Of a stretch of 33,096 nucleotides of DNA, positions 18,671 through 29,800 are shown in pieces (the first letter of the stretch is position 1; every line of letters starts with the position of its first letter). Location: the NCBI GenBank assembly GCA_000818945.1, contig KN805375.1, positions 505,331 to 538,426 on the forward strand, given 5' to 3'. The translations under genes and the position numbers were made by a program. The notes under the pieces are model-generated. The model was not told the DNA's origin and made no database searches. It saw only the letters and a list, made by a program, of their open reading frames with translations. The stretch is from Schizochytrium sp. CCTCC M209059. Taxonomy: Eukaryota; Sar; Bigyra; Thraustochytrida; Thraustochytriidae.

Positions 18671-19524
18671 CAGAAACAAAAAGAGCATATCACAGCCCGC
18701 TGCCCTGTGCCGCACTGCGCTACTCTGCGCGATTCGCTCGCGCTCCACTGTCGGATGCTGATTGTGTGTCCCTTTCTTTCTCGCTTTGTCCTTTGTGCTC
18801 TTCGTATATTTGTGTCTCAAGCTTTGGCGAGCGGCCCCGACCACGATGATTCCAACAACGCCCAAAATATAAAAACAAGTATTAGAAACAAAAACAAATG
18901 AAACACCACCTCAGCACTTGCCTTGATCAACCATCAATCTGTTGCCTTGTCAAAATCTCCCCTTACAGAAATGCTGACCTGTGCAAAGGATCTTCCCAAA
19001 AAAAACCTGCATGAATGACACACTTGTGTTTTATCTACAAGTACGGGAATGGCATGGACGAGTCGTGCTCGTCGCAAACCTCGCCCGCACCTCCAACCAA
19101 AGATCCACACTTGCGCAAGAAGATAGTCCTTCTCAATGAGTACTCACAGACTCGCAACGTTGACCTTAAACTCGGGGCATGTATACCGACCAGCCGTTGG
19201 GCGAAGAAGCCTCGAGGTGAGAACAGAACCCACATGCCGTGTGTATACAACATCTTGCGCCCGTTTTTTGGCTGCTGGCGTCACAACCCCCCGAAGTCCC
19301 TCCCCGCTTTTGCATAATGGGTTCTGTCTTTCGAAAGGCAGAAGGAAAAAATAAAAACCTGAACCAAGCATGTAACCGTTTGAGGGGTTTCGAGTATATG
19401 GCTGAGAGCGCGCGCTCAGGTCAGTCAAAATGTCTTTTCCGTGAGACGACGGGAAGACGCGCACAACAGCAGGACGGTAAGGCACATGGCATAGGTAGGA
19501 GCTCGCAGCCGTATAAAAAGACGC
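18671..19524. other. Spacer upstream of the Sfi1-like gene
   Basis: No convincing gene. The segment follows the C/A homopolymer junction and is of mixed composition. A TATA-like GTATAAAAAG lies at 19510-19519, only a few bases before the ATG at 19525, and an ATG at 19398 opens a different frame running through the GAC repeat. Upstream exons of the Sfi1-like gene could lie here but cannot be placed with confidence. Confidence 0.35.
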
Positions 19525-19556
19525 ATGCGAGTCCTTACGAAGACGACGACAACGAG

Positions 19557-19589
<33 letters not shown>

Positions 19590-20613
19590 AACGAGCTGCA
19601 GATTAGTGGGCGGTCGAAGAGCGGCGCAGGCATGGCGTCCTCAAGATGGACCTCGGCAGGACCTCGAGGATGCCCATCACTTTCTTTTGGCCTGCGAGCG
19701 CATGCAAGCACGGCGAGCTGCAAGAATGCATCGAATGGCCGAATTGAATCAAAGCAAGCTAGAATCCGAGCCGGAACAACCGATCGACCAAGACCGTGAC
19801 TTGCTTGTGCGTGCCCTCCTGCGCAACCATCTCAGAGCCTGGCGCAAGTGTTGCGAGCCATTGTCTCGCAAATCAAACGCTCGCCGGTGGGCCATACAAC
19901 GTCAGTACTTTGTTGCATGGGTCCGCCTTGCCCTTGATCAAAGTCTTCTTCGTATGGTTGTTTCACAATGGCATGCACTCGTACAGCGCGAAGCTGCCAA
20001 ACGCCGCGAGGCCGCTGCTTCGATTACAAGCGTCTTTGCAAGAGCTCTCAGACGCCAGTCGTGGGAGCGTTGGCTTGAATGGGTGGATTGCAAACGCGAG
20101 ATGGAAGAGAGCCAAAAGGTCCTTCGCAAAGCACTACTCTGCTGGAGCAAATACGCTGCAAGACGACAAGGAGAGCGCGCCGAAGCGTCTCGTCGGGTCG
20201 TTGCCTCATTTCAACGTTCAAGTCTTCGACGCGCGTTTCGTGAAATGGCGTCCTTGCCCGCTCTTCCCAAACCGCATCTTCGTCGCCCCCCCTGCGAATA
20301 CATTCGGGAGAATTTCCGTGCGTTTGATGCGCCTCAGGAATCCAAGTCTTCCTTTGTCGTCCGTCCTGCAATCAATCTACGTTTTCACGACAAGCCCGAA
20401 CGCGTTCTTCAGCTGCGCATTCATGACTCTTTCGAGCTGCTTGAAAGAGCTGGCGTGGGCCACTCGATGCCCCCAAAACTCGTGGCTCCGAGAACACCAC
20501 GCAAGTACGAGCTTTGGCCTGAAGATGAAATCATTCTTACAAACTCGTTTCTAGCGGAACGAACACCACGGCCGCGCACCCCACATCGATCTTCTTCTTC
20601 CTTTTGGGTGTAA
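19525..20613 (+). CDS. Sfi1-like repeat protein (probable centrin-binding), up to 362 aa
   Basis: The middle (about 92-250) holds six Trp-centred helical repeats spaced about 20-40 residues apart: NHLRAWRKCC, QYFVAWVRLA, MVVSQWHALV, QSWERWLEWV, KALLCWSKYA and a last copy with Phe in SSLRRAFREM. This hydrophobic/Trp pattern in a continuous Arg-rich helix is the signature of Sfi1-type proteins, which bind centrin at centrioles, basal bodies or spindle poles. The C-terminal 100 residues are Pro/Arg-rich with RTPRKYELWPEDE-like patches. The N terminus is doubtful: the annotated start (19525) puts a poly-Thr tract from a GAC repeat at residues 7-23. The next ATG, at 19702, or a spliced upstream exon is equally possible. 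The repeats are clear; the family name is by pattern only. It converges with the giant EF-hand gene, 198 bases away. Confidence 0.65.
19541..19590. repeat. GAC/ACG trinucleotide repeat
   Basis: About 15 GAC units with a few interruptions. It reads as poly-Thr in the frame of the Sfi1-like protein and as poly-Asp in the frame opened by the ATG at 19398. Poly-Asp is the commoner type of protein tract, so which frame is translated here is a real question. Confidence 0.8.
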
Positions 20614-20811
20614 TGACCTTATTATCTACTGTAGCAATGACAATATGATGGTACCTGTGCAACCGAACAAGAATAATACGCAAGAAAGATTGTGATATAT
20701 GTAGAGAATCTCTTTTTGCATGCAATCTAGACGTGTGGTTCGTTGAACTTGCTTGCTCGATTGATTGTCCGAATATCTGCCATCAAGATCTTGTAAACTA
20801 AACTAGACCGA
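20614..20811. other. Short convergent 3' region
   Basis: 198 bases lie between the stop of the Sfi1-like gene and the stop of the giant gene. The sequence is A/T-rich with no gene; both 3' UTRs and poly(A) sites must fall here or overlap. Confidence 0.5.
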
Positions 20812-23800
20812 TCATAAGGGAATGTTCTTGCCCGTGCGACTCACCGCCCGCTCCAAAGCGGCCTGGTCTTCATCCTCGCCCCCGTAATCGGAACGTTGCG
20901 CACGTTCTGTGGCCTCTGTGGCCTCGACGCGCCCACCACCTTGAGCGACAAAAGCGTCATCGACGCGCTGCGCCCAACTTTGCCGTTGAGCATTAGCACG
21001 AACTTCCGCTTCTAAATGCTGAAGTCTTGTCTCGCGGCGATCAACCTGAGTCTGCTGCAATTGAAGTCTTTGCGCCTGGCGAAGACGTTGCTCTCGCTCC
21101 CAGGCAAGTTGTGCTTCCTCATTGGCTTGCAGGGTCGCTTCGAGAGCCTTGACCTGTGCGACACGCCGAAGCTCGTCTGCATTGACGACATGCTTCTTTT
21201 CTGCAATGGCCTCCAGTCCCGCCTTCGTCTCGTACAGTTTTGCAAGGTCTCTGCTGATATGCTCTAGCTGCGCATCCGACTGCAAGTCAAGACCAGCTCT
21301 GATCTCGTGAAGCTTTTTGATGTCTTCGTCGATGCGCTGCAGATTGCGCTTCACATGATCCATGCCGCGCTCAAGCTCCTGCTGAACATGCCCCTGCGCG
21401 GACGTCGAGGCAGCCACCCCCAAAGTTACCTGACTTCGACCGCCGTCCGGATGGGCCTTCTTCTTATTCTTCTTCTGTGGAGATACCGCCCCCTTCTTAT
21501 TTTTCAAGGAGACAGTCTGTTTCGCGACGGGTCGTCCTTGGCTGACGTCGGTTGCTCCAGTCTTGTCTTTCTTGTTCCCCGATCTGTCCTTTTGCGGAAC
21601 ACGCTCGAGCCATGGTTTATCGGGAAAACCCTGAACAAGAGCCTCGTACAAGGTCTGCGTCGTTGACTTACGGCTTGGGCGCTGTGTCTTTGTTCGCCGA
21701 ACCCAATGGCGAATCTTGCGTTGCTCCTCGCGGCCTGGAAGCCACCCACGCTCCCGCGCCATATTGAACCACGGTTTTTCAGGATGAATGAACGCCACAT
21801 TCTGAAACCTATTGCGCATGCGGTTTTCTCGAGATCCAAGTGCCTCGAATTCGTCAACCATGTCGTGAGGTTCACCGTATTCATTGAGTTTGGCAAAGCG
21901 AAGCCATCGATCAATCACGATCTTTTCATCCTCGGAGAACGATGCTTGCAGCGACGACGTCCGCGGCGGCGATCGGAACCGTCGCGAAGGACTTTGACTC
22001 AGGTGTGGGTCTTTCTTGTGGCCCTTTCGGCGCGGCGAGCGCCCTCGCATTTTATCTTTTGCCAAATTGTGGTCGTCTTCGATGCGTTCATCCATGTACG
22101 GGCCATCCGGCTGGTTGGACGTGATTGTGCGGTCAGCGCTAGAGACTTCTTCTTGCTGAAACGAACGCTCTCGATTGCTTGCCATAAATTCCTTGCTCCG
22201 CCCCATGTCTTCAATGTCAAGAGTACGCACGGGCACAGGTTGCGCCGGCCCTGTGTCTGAACGTCGATACATTGCAGGTGCGCCCGCTTGCGTGCCACGA
22301 TGCGGCGGTTGCGGCAGCTCACCGATTTGGTTCGCTTTCCCCCGCTTCTTGCTCGTGGAAGATTGGCGTTTCTTTACACTGACGCGAGAATCGGCTGAAG
22401 CTTCACTTTTGTCCTTTCCGTGTGCCGTAATGGCTCCACTCAGGAGGAAGAAACGACCAGCCGAGAAATCTGCATTATCGCTTTCAGCAAGCGAATCGAA
22501 GACATCGTGTTCCCAGCCACCGCCGATTCTTACCCGACTCTTGTTCATCACGGCTCGAACGGGCTCAACAGGGGCCTGAATCTTCGTAAAGACGCCAGAA
22601 GGACTCACAGTTCCAAGTACACCCATGAAGCAAATTCGGTAGTAGCTTCTATCCGAGGGCGCATCGAGGCGTAGCGAGACGGGAATGCCCGCCTCGCCGC
22701 ACGAAACCTTTTGCATGGCCTCCACATCGACCGAACCCACCAAGGTCCACGCTTGGTCTGACACCACCGCGTCTGGGACTCGAGATGACGCGTATTCGGA
22801 TTCCGACTGGCCCTCGCTTCTGTCTCCTCCTTGCTGCTGTATCGCGAGCGGGGCATAGAATTGGTGCTGCACACTCGTCGTTTGTGACCAGTTTACTGGG
22901 TGCGGAGTATTTAGACGCTTCCGCAAGAGCTCTTGCGTGCGAAGGCCGCCCACATCGGAAAAGGTTGAGCCTCGCATTTGCACCTGCGTAGCCTGAGCTT
23001 GCGGTTGCGTCGCTGAACGATTCCGCACGCTCGACGCCCCGGGGCGCACTACTACAGAAGCGCCAGGTCCTTCCGGACTGGCAATCTCTACTTCGTGATG
23101 CTGTCCTTGTTGCCAGTAGCGACCTCTGACCGAAGAAGATCGTCGAGACTTTTCCAGCATCTTTGCCTGACGCTGCGCCAGTCGGTCCTCGCGCTGGTTG
23201 ATGGACACGGGCGCCATGTATGCAAGCAATCGACAATAAAGCTGCAAGAAGAGCCGACTCTGCGGAGCTTGCGTTGGAGCTTGCTCTTGGCGCGAAATGC
23301 GCATATTGCTCATGCGCACACCAAATTCCGTTTCGCCGTCCTTATACTGAATCCCAAATGTCGGGGCTCCCCCGTCCTCGCTTCTTTCAATATCAATAAT
23401 TTTGCCTTCATACCACGTTGCTCCACCTCCATATCGAACTTGAACGAGCGCCCCAAGCTTTGCTTGTGCAAGCGTCGACGTGGCTTTGCGTGCCTCGACT
23501 GTCTGCACCGCATCGCCAGCACCGCGTAACAAGATGCCAGGCTTGTAAGAGGCCGTATGAGCTCCTGTTTGCATATTGACATCCGCATCGTCGTCCTCCG
23601 AGTCGCTCTCCCAGCGTTTGTCACTTGCAAGATTGAGACCTTCGAGCATTGCGACGGGATCGATTCCGTCCTTGCGACGATGTAGGAATGGCTGCAAAAA
23701 CGCAAAGAGGTCCGTCTCGCGAACCTCGAGCCCAAGCTCAAAGAGCTCGCACAAAATGACGGATACGGGCACAACGCGTTGATGATGCTCCATCTTGCGC

Positions 23801-26800
23801 TGCAAAAACTTTTCAATCTGCTCCTTCTTCCGTCGAACAAAGGACCGAATTGTCTGTGTCGAGCTTGATACGTCGTGCGTTTTATGCGCTTCCTGAAGGC
23901 GAATCCGCGCAAGCTCCTCGAGGTCGTCGATGCATGCTTTGGCGTCAAGAGCTTGCGGTGCTAAAAATAGATGAAGTTCTTGGGCGTCAAGGTCAAGACG
24001 CACAAGTATACTCTCCCCGACGGAATACCCTCGCTTGTTGAGTCGCGCGAAACGCTGCATACTGCGCACCATAGCAGCGGAATAGCCCTGACAAACGAGG
24101 TTTCCGCGACAGTCCATGCCAACGAAGCGCCGCTTTCCCCCGCGCAGTGTTGACACGCCTAGGGCAATGTCGTTTACAAGGTGGCGAATGGCCATTCGCC
24201 ACACATGAATTCCACATGAAAAGCTCGGCTCGCAGCTTGCCAACTGCAAACGTAGAACACGTGATGAACTCGTGGCACGCGATGGCAAAGCTGGAGAGCG
24301 AAACTCAATCCAGTCAAAGGGTACAACGCGAACTTCGCCGGTCTCCTCGAACTGGACGTCATAACTTCCATTCTTGTGATCACACACAATCGTTGCATCG
24401 TACAGCGCAGATCCGCCACCGTACCGTACGCGAACCGTCCGCTGCAGATCAATTTTGACGTCTTCGGCAGCGTCAGAGCCGCTACGTGAAGCTGGCTGAC
24501 CGTCAGGCGCATAGCTCTCCATGAGCAAACTCACCATCGATCCATCACTGGAAAACGCCATCTTTTGCGAGCTTCCTGCCTTGGTAAAGGATGGTTGGTG
24601 GAACTCTGCGCAGTTCAGACACCTTACGTAGAAAGATCTGTACGCAATGCACGTTTTCCGGCTTTCATCGCGAAGACGCGACTGAAGAGTGACGCGCAAG
24701 AGACCGAGATCCTCGCAGTTATACCCGAGGGAAAGAAGTGCCTCTTCGAATTTAAACAGAGACAACGATTCATCGCCTTGGTCGTCGCGCGACTTGAAGG
24801 TCTCTAGCACGGGCAGACCACTGCGAGTCGCATGTTGAATGAATTCCATTACGCGGCCTTCCTCCGCATCAATGTCGGCCGTTGTTACGGTGAGCGCCTT
24901 GGCTGCACGCTCCGTGTCCCCGGCTGCATTCTCGGCCAAGACAAGCTTGGCACGTTCTTGCTCGCTGCCAGCCCGTAGCACGCGCTGTGCGACTTGGAAC
25001 GCTTCGCTGAGCGCAGGACCCACGTGAACCCAAATGTCGTGCTCGCGGCCTACGCGAAGCATGGTGCACTCAAGCTCACTGTCTTGCCGCACAATGGACA
25101 ACTTGTCTTTGCCTGTCGAAGCCGCGAGCCTTGCCTCAAAGTATGGCCCGGTGCCCAAGGCCATCCACGGCGGTTGTCGAACAGCTTCGATTGCGCCACG
25201 AAACTTTGTGAGCTGCGGGCCACGAAGGCCAAGCTCTCGCGCAATCTCCTCATCGCTCAGCTCCAACAATGTTTCGCCGTCAACACCAAGAGCCATAACT
25301 TCGTCAACTGGAAGCTCCAAGCTCGACATGAGCTGCACCACGTCCCTCGTGCCCCACTCGTTGATCGGGGCTTCATTTGGTCTTGGTAACGTGGCATCGT
25401 CCACGACGAGGCTGCGAAAGACGCGACCTGAGGGGTGTTCAGTACCAGTGGAGCCCGCAATGTGCATTTCGTCATGACCTCGGCTACCCTGGGACTGCGC
25501 CAGAAAGTGCATGTATGCGGCACGAAAGAGAAGCGCCTGCAGCGCAACCTCGTTGCAAACCTGAATCTCGTCGAGGGCCTCGGCAACACTGAGTTCTAGG
25601 AGCGCTTCGCCATCGATCTCGAGCGCTTCAAATTGCGCAGCGTCAAGACCGCAGGTCGCTGCAAAGCGAGAAACTTGTGTTGAGGGCCAACGCGCGGGAT
25701 CAGGATCGCCCGAGGGAACGATGTCTGCATGGAGCAAACGAAGAAGTTCACGCTTGACCTTGCGTGCTACAATCGTACTTCCCGTCCCAAGCACGCTGAG
25801 CATATCCTGATCGTTTCCGAGCGGAAACGTGTAACAATCACTGCGACCAAGATACGAAGTAGCATTGATGCGGTCCTGAAAGCGCGCAAGGCCGATGGAG
25901 TCGAGAAAATCGACCACGCTAGCTCGAGACGCAAAGAAGACGACGTTGCCGATGGCGTGCAGAGCGTGTCGCAGAGCACCTTCTTCGACGTTGCGGAGAC
26001 GTTTAGCTTCGGCGGCCTCCTCGGCGCGCATGGCTGCTTCTTCGGCCATGCGCGCTGCAGCCATTTCCGCAACGTGCATCCTCTTTGCAATGCGCATGCG
26101 TCGCTCAATAGACTTGGACGATGATGTCGTCGCCGTCGAACGCCCTGAAGTCTCTTCCAAAGTGTTGCTTGCGAGGTCACTCTCGCTTTCCGGCAGCTTT
26201 GAGGGAATGACTCGTGCTTTGCGAGCACAGTAGACTCGTTCTCTGACGGCGCTTGCATTTTGCTGGATAAAACTCGCATTGTTTAAGCGCGCAATCCGGG
26301 CACGGCGCTGCGCTTGCCAGATGGGACCTTGTTCTTCCACTTCAGTTGCCACAGCTCCAAGAATTGTCTCGATTGCAAAGCGTGCCACCGCCAAGCTGGA
26401 CCGTCGCTGCTTCTCGACTTGTCTCGACCCGAACAAGGACTGCCATGACTGTTTCTTGCTCTCGGCGGCAGCATCATGCATTGCTGTGCCGGCGACGACG
26501 GACCGTTTGATCCCAAGGAATTCAAAGTAGTCGACCACACCGTCTTTCGAGTCGTCGAGCGTCTCAGTGAAGCGACGAAGTACGCGCTCGTCAAATTGTT
26601 CGTGATCGGCAAATATGTCTGCGAGCGCCATTTCAAACTCCTCGATGCTGATCGTTCCGTCGCCATTGAGGTCAAAATGACTAAAGACATCGGAAGCCTT
26701 AATGCCGCGTTTGTTTGATTCGAGCAGGAACGACTGAAGCTCGCGACGCAACTTTTTCACTAGCTTCATGATGTCACGTTCGGAACGCGGATCCTTGGCG

Positions 26801-29800
26801 GCGCCAACACCCGCAGCGCCACCTTCGCCGGAAGGCTGCTGCGAGCCCGCCCAATACTTGAGAAAGGCATTGTAGTCGATAGTCTGTCTACCAGTGGCTG
26901 CACGACTGCCGTCCGTCCGCGCTGTTGCGGCTGCGATTGAGACCCCGTTCACCCGTGCCATGAGCTGCCGGAGCTGATCGCTTGTGCACTCGAATCCAAG
27001 CTCCAAGATTGCGCTGTGAAACTCGTCCCATGTCACGGTCCCATCTCCATTGCGGTCAAAGTAGCGAAAAGTTTCTTGCAGAGGAATGTTCATGGTTTCT
27101 GCGCTTGCGATGAAGTCTTGTAGGTCCGTTTCCAGAAGCGCAATAGGATCGTCGTTTGTTGATTTGCCGCTCATTTGACTCGTGGGACTCGCAGGGCTTG
27201 CCAATGGTGACGCGAGCGATGGGGATTGACGATTCTTGCGTAGTCGTGTCTGTTGCGGGCGTCCCGTCGCAGCTTGCACGAACTCGTTATAGTGAATTTT
27301 GCCGTTTTCCTCGAGATCAAGTGAGTCTTCGAGATGCTTGAGCTCAACTTGCTCGAGACGAACGCCTAGCGCTGCGATTGCACATCGAAAGTCGCGTTTC
27401 GTGATGGTGCCATTTTGAACAAGGTCAAAATGCTGAAAGGGCTTGCAGACGGTGTGGCGATCAGCCCTTCGGCGCGAAAGCTGCATCTGAACTTTGTGCA
27501 CGGCAGCACGGACATGAGGCGTGCTCGTCGACGGCTCGATCTGCTGAATGAACTCTTTGAAGTCGACGAAGCCATCATGATTGGCATCCAAAAACTGAAC
27601 GAGACGCTCCACTTCCTTTTCTTGAAGCCGCAGATCCAGCCTCCGCAAGACATCAAGAAAGTCGTCAAGGCTGAGCACACCATCGCGCTTGTGATCATTC
27701 TTCCCAAAGAGATCGTGGAGCCACGTCTCGCCACTTGCTTTCGCGCGTTCAGTATGTGTCTTGGCGACACCCAAGCGAATGCGTTTGATGATGCGCATGA
27801 CGGACATGCGCTCCTCTTCGACCCCAATCATGCGTAGAAATGCTGGGTAGTCGATTGCACCATCAAGATGAGGAACACCATACTCGTTCATGATCGCACG
27901 AACCTGAAGCCGGCTCGCGCTCACGTTAAGATCTCGTAAACCGTCCTCAAGTTGGCGCTCCGTGATGCTTCGAGTGCCATCGCGGTCAAAATACTCAAAG
28001 CAAATTTGATTGTTGGCGCCGTGCTTTTGTCGTTCGCGCAAAAGTGCTCGCAGGTCCTCCAGCAGCTTGTCAATGGTGACAGCCGGTGCCGTTTTCACAG
28101 GGCCCATTGCCTTGAAGAAGTGAGCAATGTCGATAAAGTCGCCCCCGGGCACCTTGAATTCGCTCATGAGAACCTCTAGCTCGCGCATTCCGAGCTTGAG
28201 GCCTAGTTTCTTTAGGCCAAGCTTGAACTCGCTCCGCGTGATGAGCCCATCACTATTGGCATCAAAATGAGCAAAAGACTCGACCATACTGACCCCCTGA
28301 GAAGCTGCCTTTTGCACGAGCGTGCGAAGGCGCGAGAGCACATCGTGCGCTCGTGCGACTGTGCCTCGAGGTGCATGCGAAGGGGTAAGGCCAGCAGATT
28401 TTTGCTCCTGGTCGAAGGTGGATCGTGCCGGCTCTTGGTCTTGCAAATGTGCAATCTTCTGCTCGAGGTTCTTCTCCTCATTTAACACAGGGCTTCGAAG
28501 CATACTCTCCTGCATCGCAGTTGAAGGCGCACTCCAGAGCGTCTTGGTTGGATTTTCCTTTTTGGAAGCGGCAAGATCCTTGAAAAGCTTCTCGTAGAGC
28601 AGTTCCATCTTGTCCTTGGCAATGTATTTGGCGCCCACCCCAGCAAGCAGCGCATCCTCTGTGTAGTGCACGTCAACGTCTGCAAGGGCTTGGAGTGCGC
28701 TTGCAAGTGATATTCTTCCTTTCTTCCTGATGTCGAACTTGGAAAAGATCGACACGAGATCTGGAAAGGCTTCCTGCGCATAAACAAGAGCACCGCGGAA
28801 TTGCGCACGCGCTTTGATACGTTCTTCAATGGCTTGGCGAAAGGCTTCGCGCTGCACAAATCCGTGTTTTCCTCCGGGGAACTTTTGCATCAGCAGACGC
28901 ACCTTGGGGAGATCGAGTTTGAGATGAAGCGCGCGGAGCGCCTCGTGCATTTCAGATGCGCTGAGCAGTCCGTTTTGATTGTTGTCAAAGCTGGCAAAGC
29001 ATGCATCCATACTCGTACCTCGGGCAAGCTCATCAGACACGACATCGACCAGTTGGTCAAAGGTGAAGTTGACGAGATGTTTGCTTGCATCGGCGGCCGC
29101 GGCTTGCAATAGGCCATCAGGACAGAGCTGGGCAAGAGCCAGCAGTGCGTCGGCGCGATCGCGTCCGTGAACAACGCCCTCGAGCTCTGCGAGGGCGCTG
29201 TGAAAGGCATTGAGAATATCGAGCTTTTCCTCTGTCAACTGTTGAACAACAAGGCCAAGCTTGGAGCATGCCTCAAAGAAGGCATCGATGCCGAGCGCTC
29301 GCGAAGAGGAATCGCTTGCATAAGACTCAAAGTACTCGCGAAGATTCATGCCGTCTACCTTTGCTTTGGCAAGAACCTTACTCGTTTCCAAGAGAATGTC
29401 CTGTGAGAGATGGCGTGGGGAGTCAGGCTTCGCACCAGAGGTTTGCTCGCGCAGCGTAAGAAGCATAGCAGGCTTGCGTAAGATTTCGGTGCGAAAGGCC
29501 CGTGCGTCAATGCCGCGCCCGTTTTCTGATGTGGTTTCGAACATGTGCATTAGAATTCGCACTTGAGAATCTGCAAGATCGATGCCGAGCTTGCGAAGGC
29601 CGCGGGAGAACTCTTTTCGGTCAATGAGGCCGTTGTTGTCGGCGTCGAAATCAGCAAAGACTTCCTCAAGGGTGCTCTTTTTTTGCATCGATATTTCATG
29701 AATGATGATGCGGAGCTGCTCGAGAGCTGCAACTGCGACTGCATTAGCGCGAAGTTCTTCAACCCCTGAACCGCGTCGCCACTTTTTGAGGGCCAAGAGT

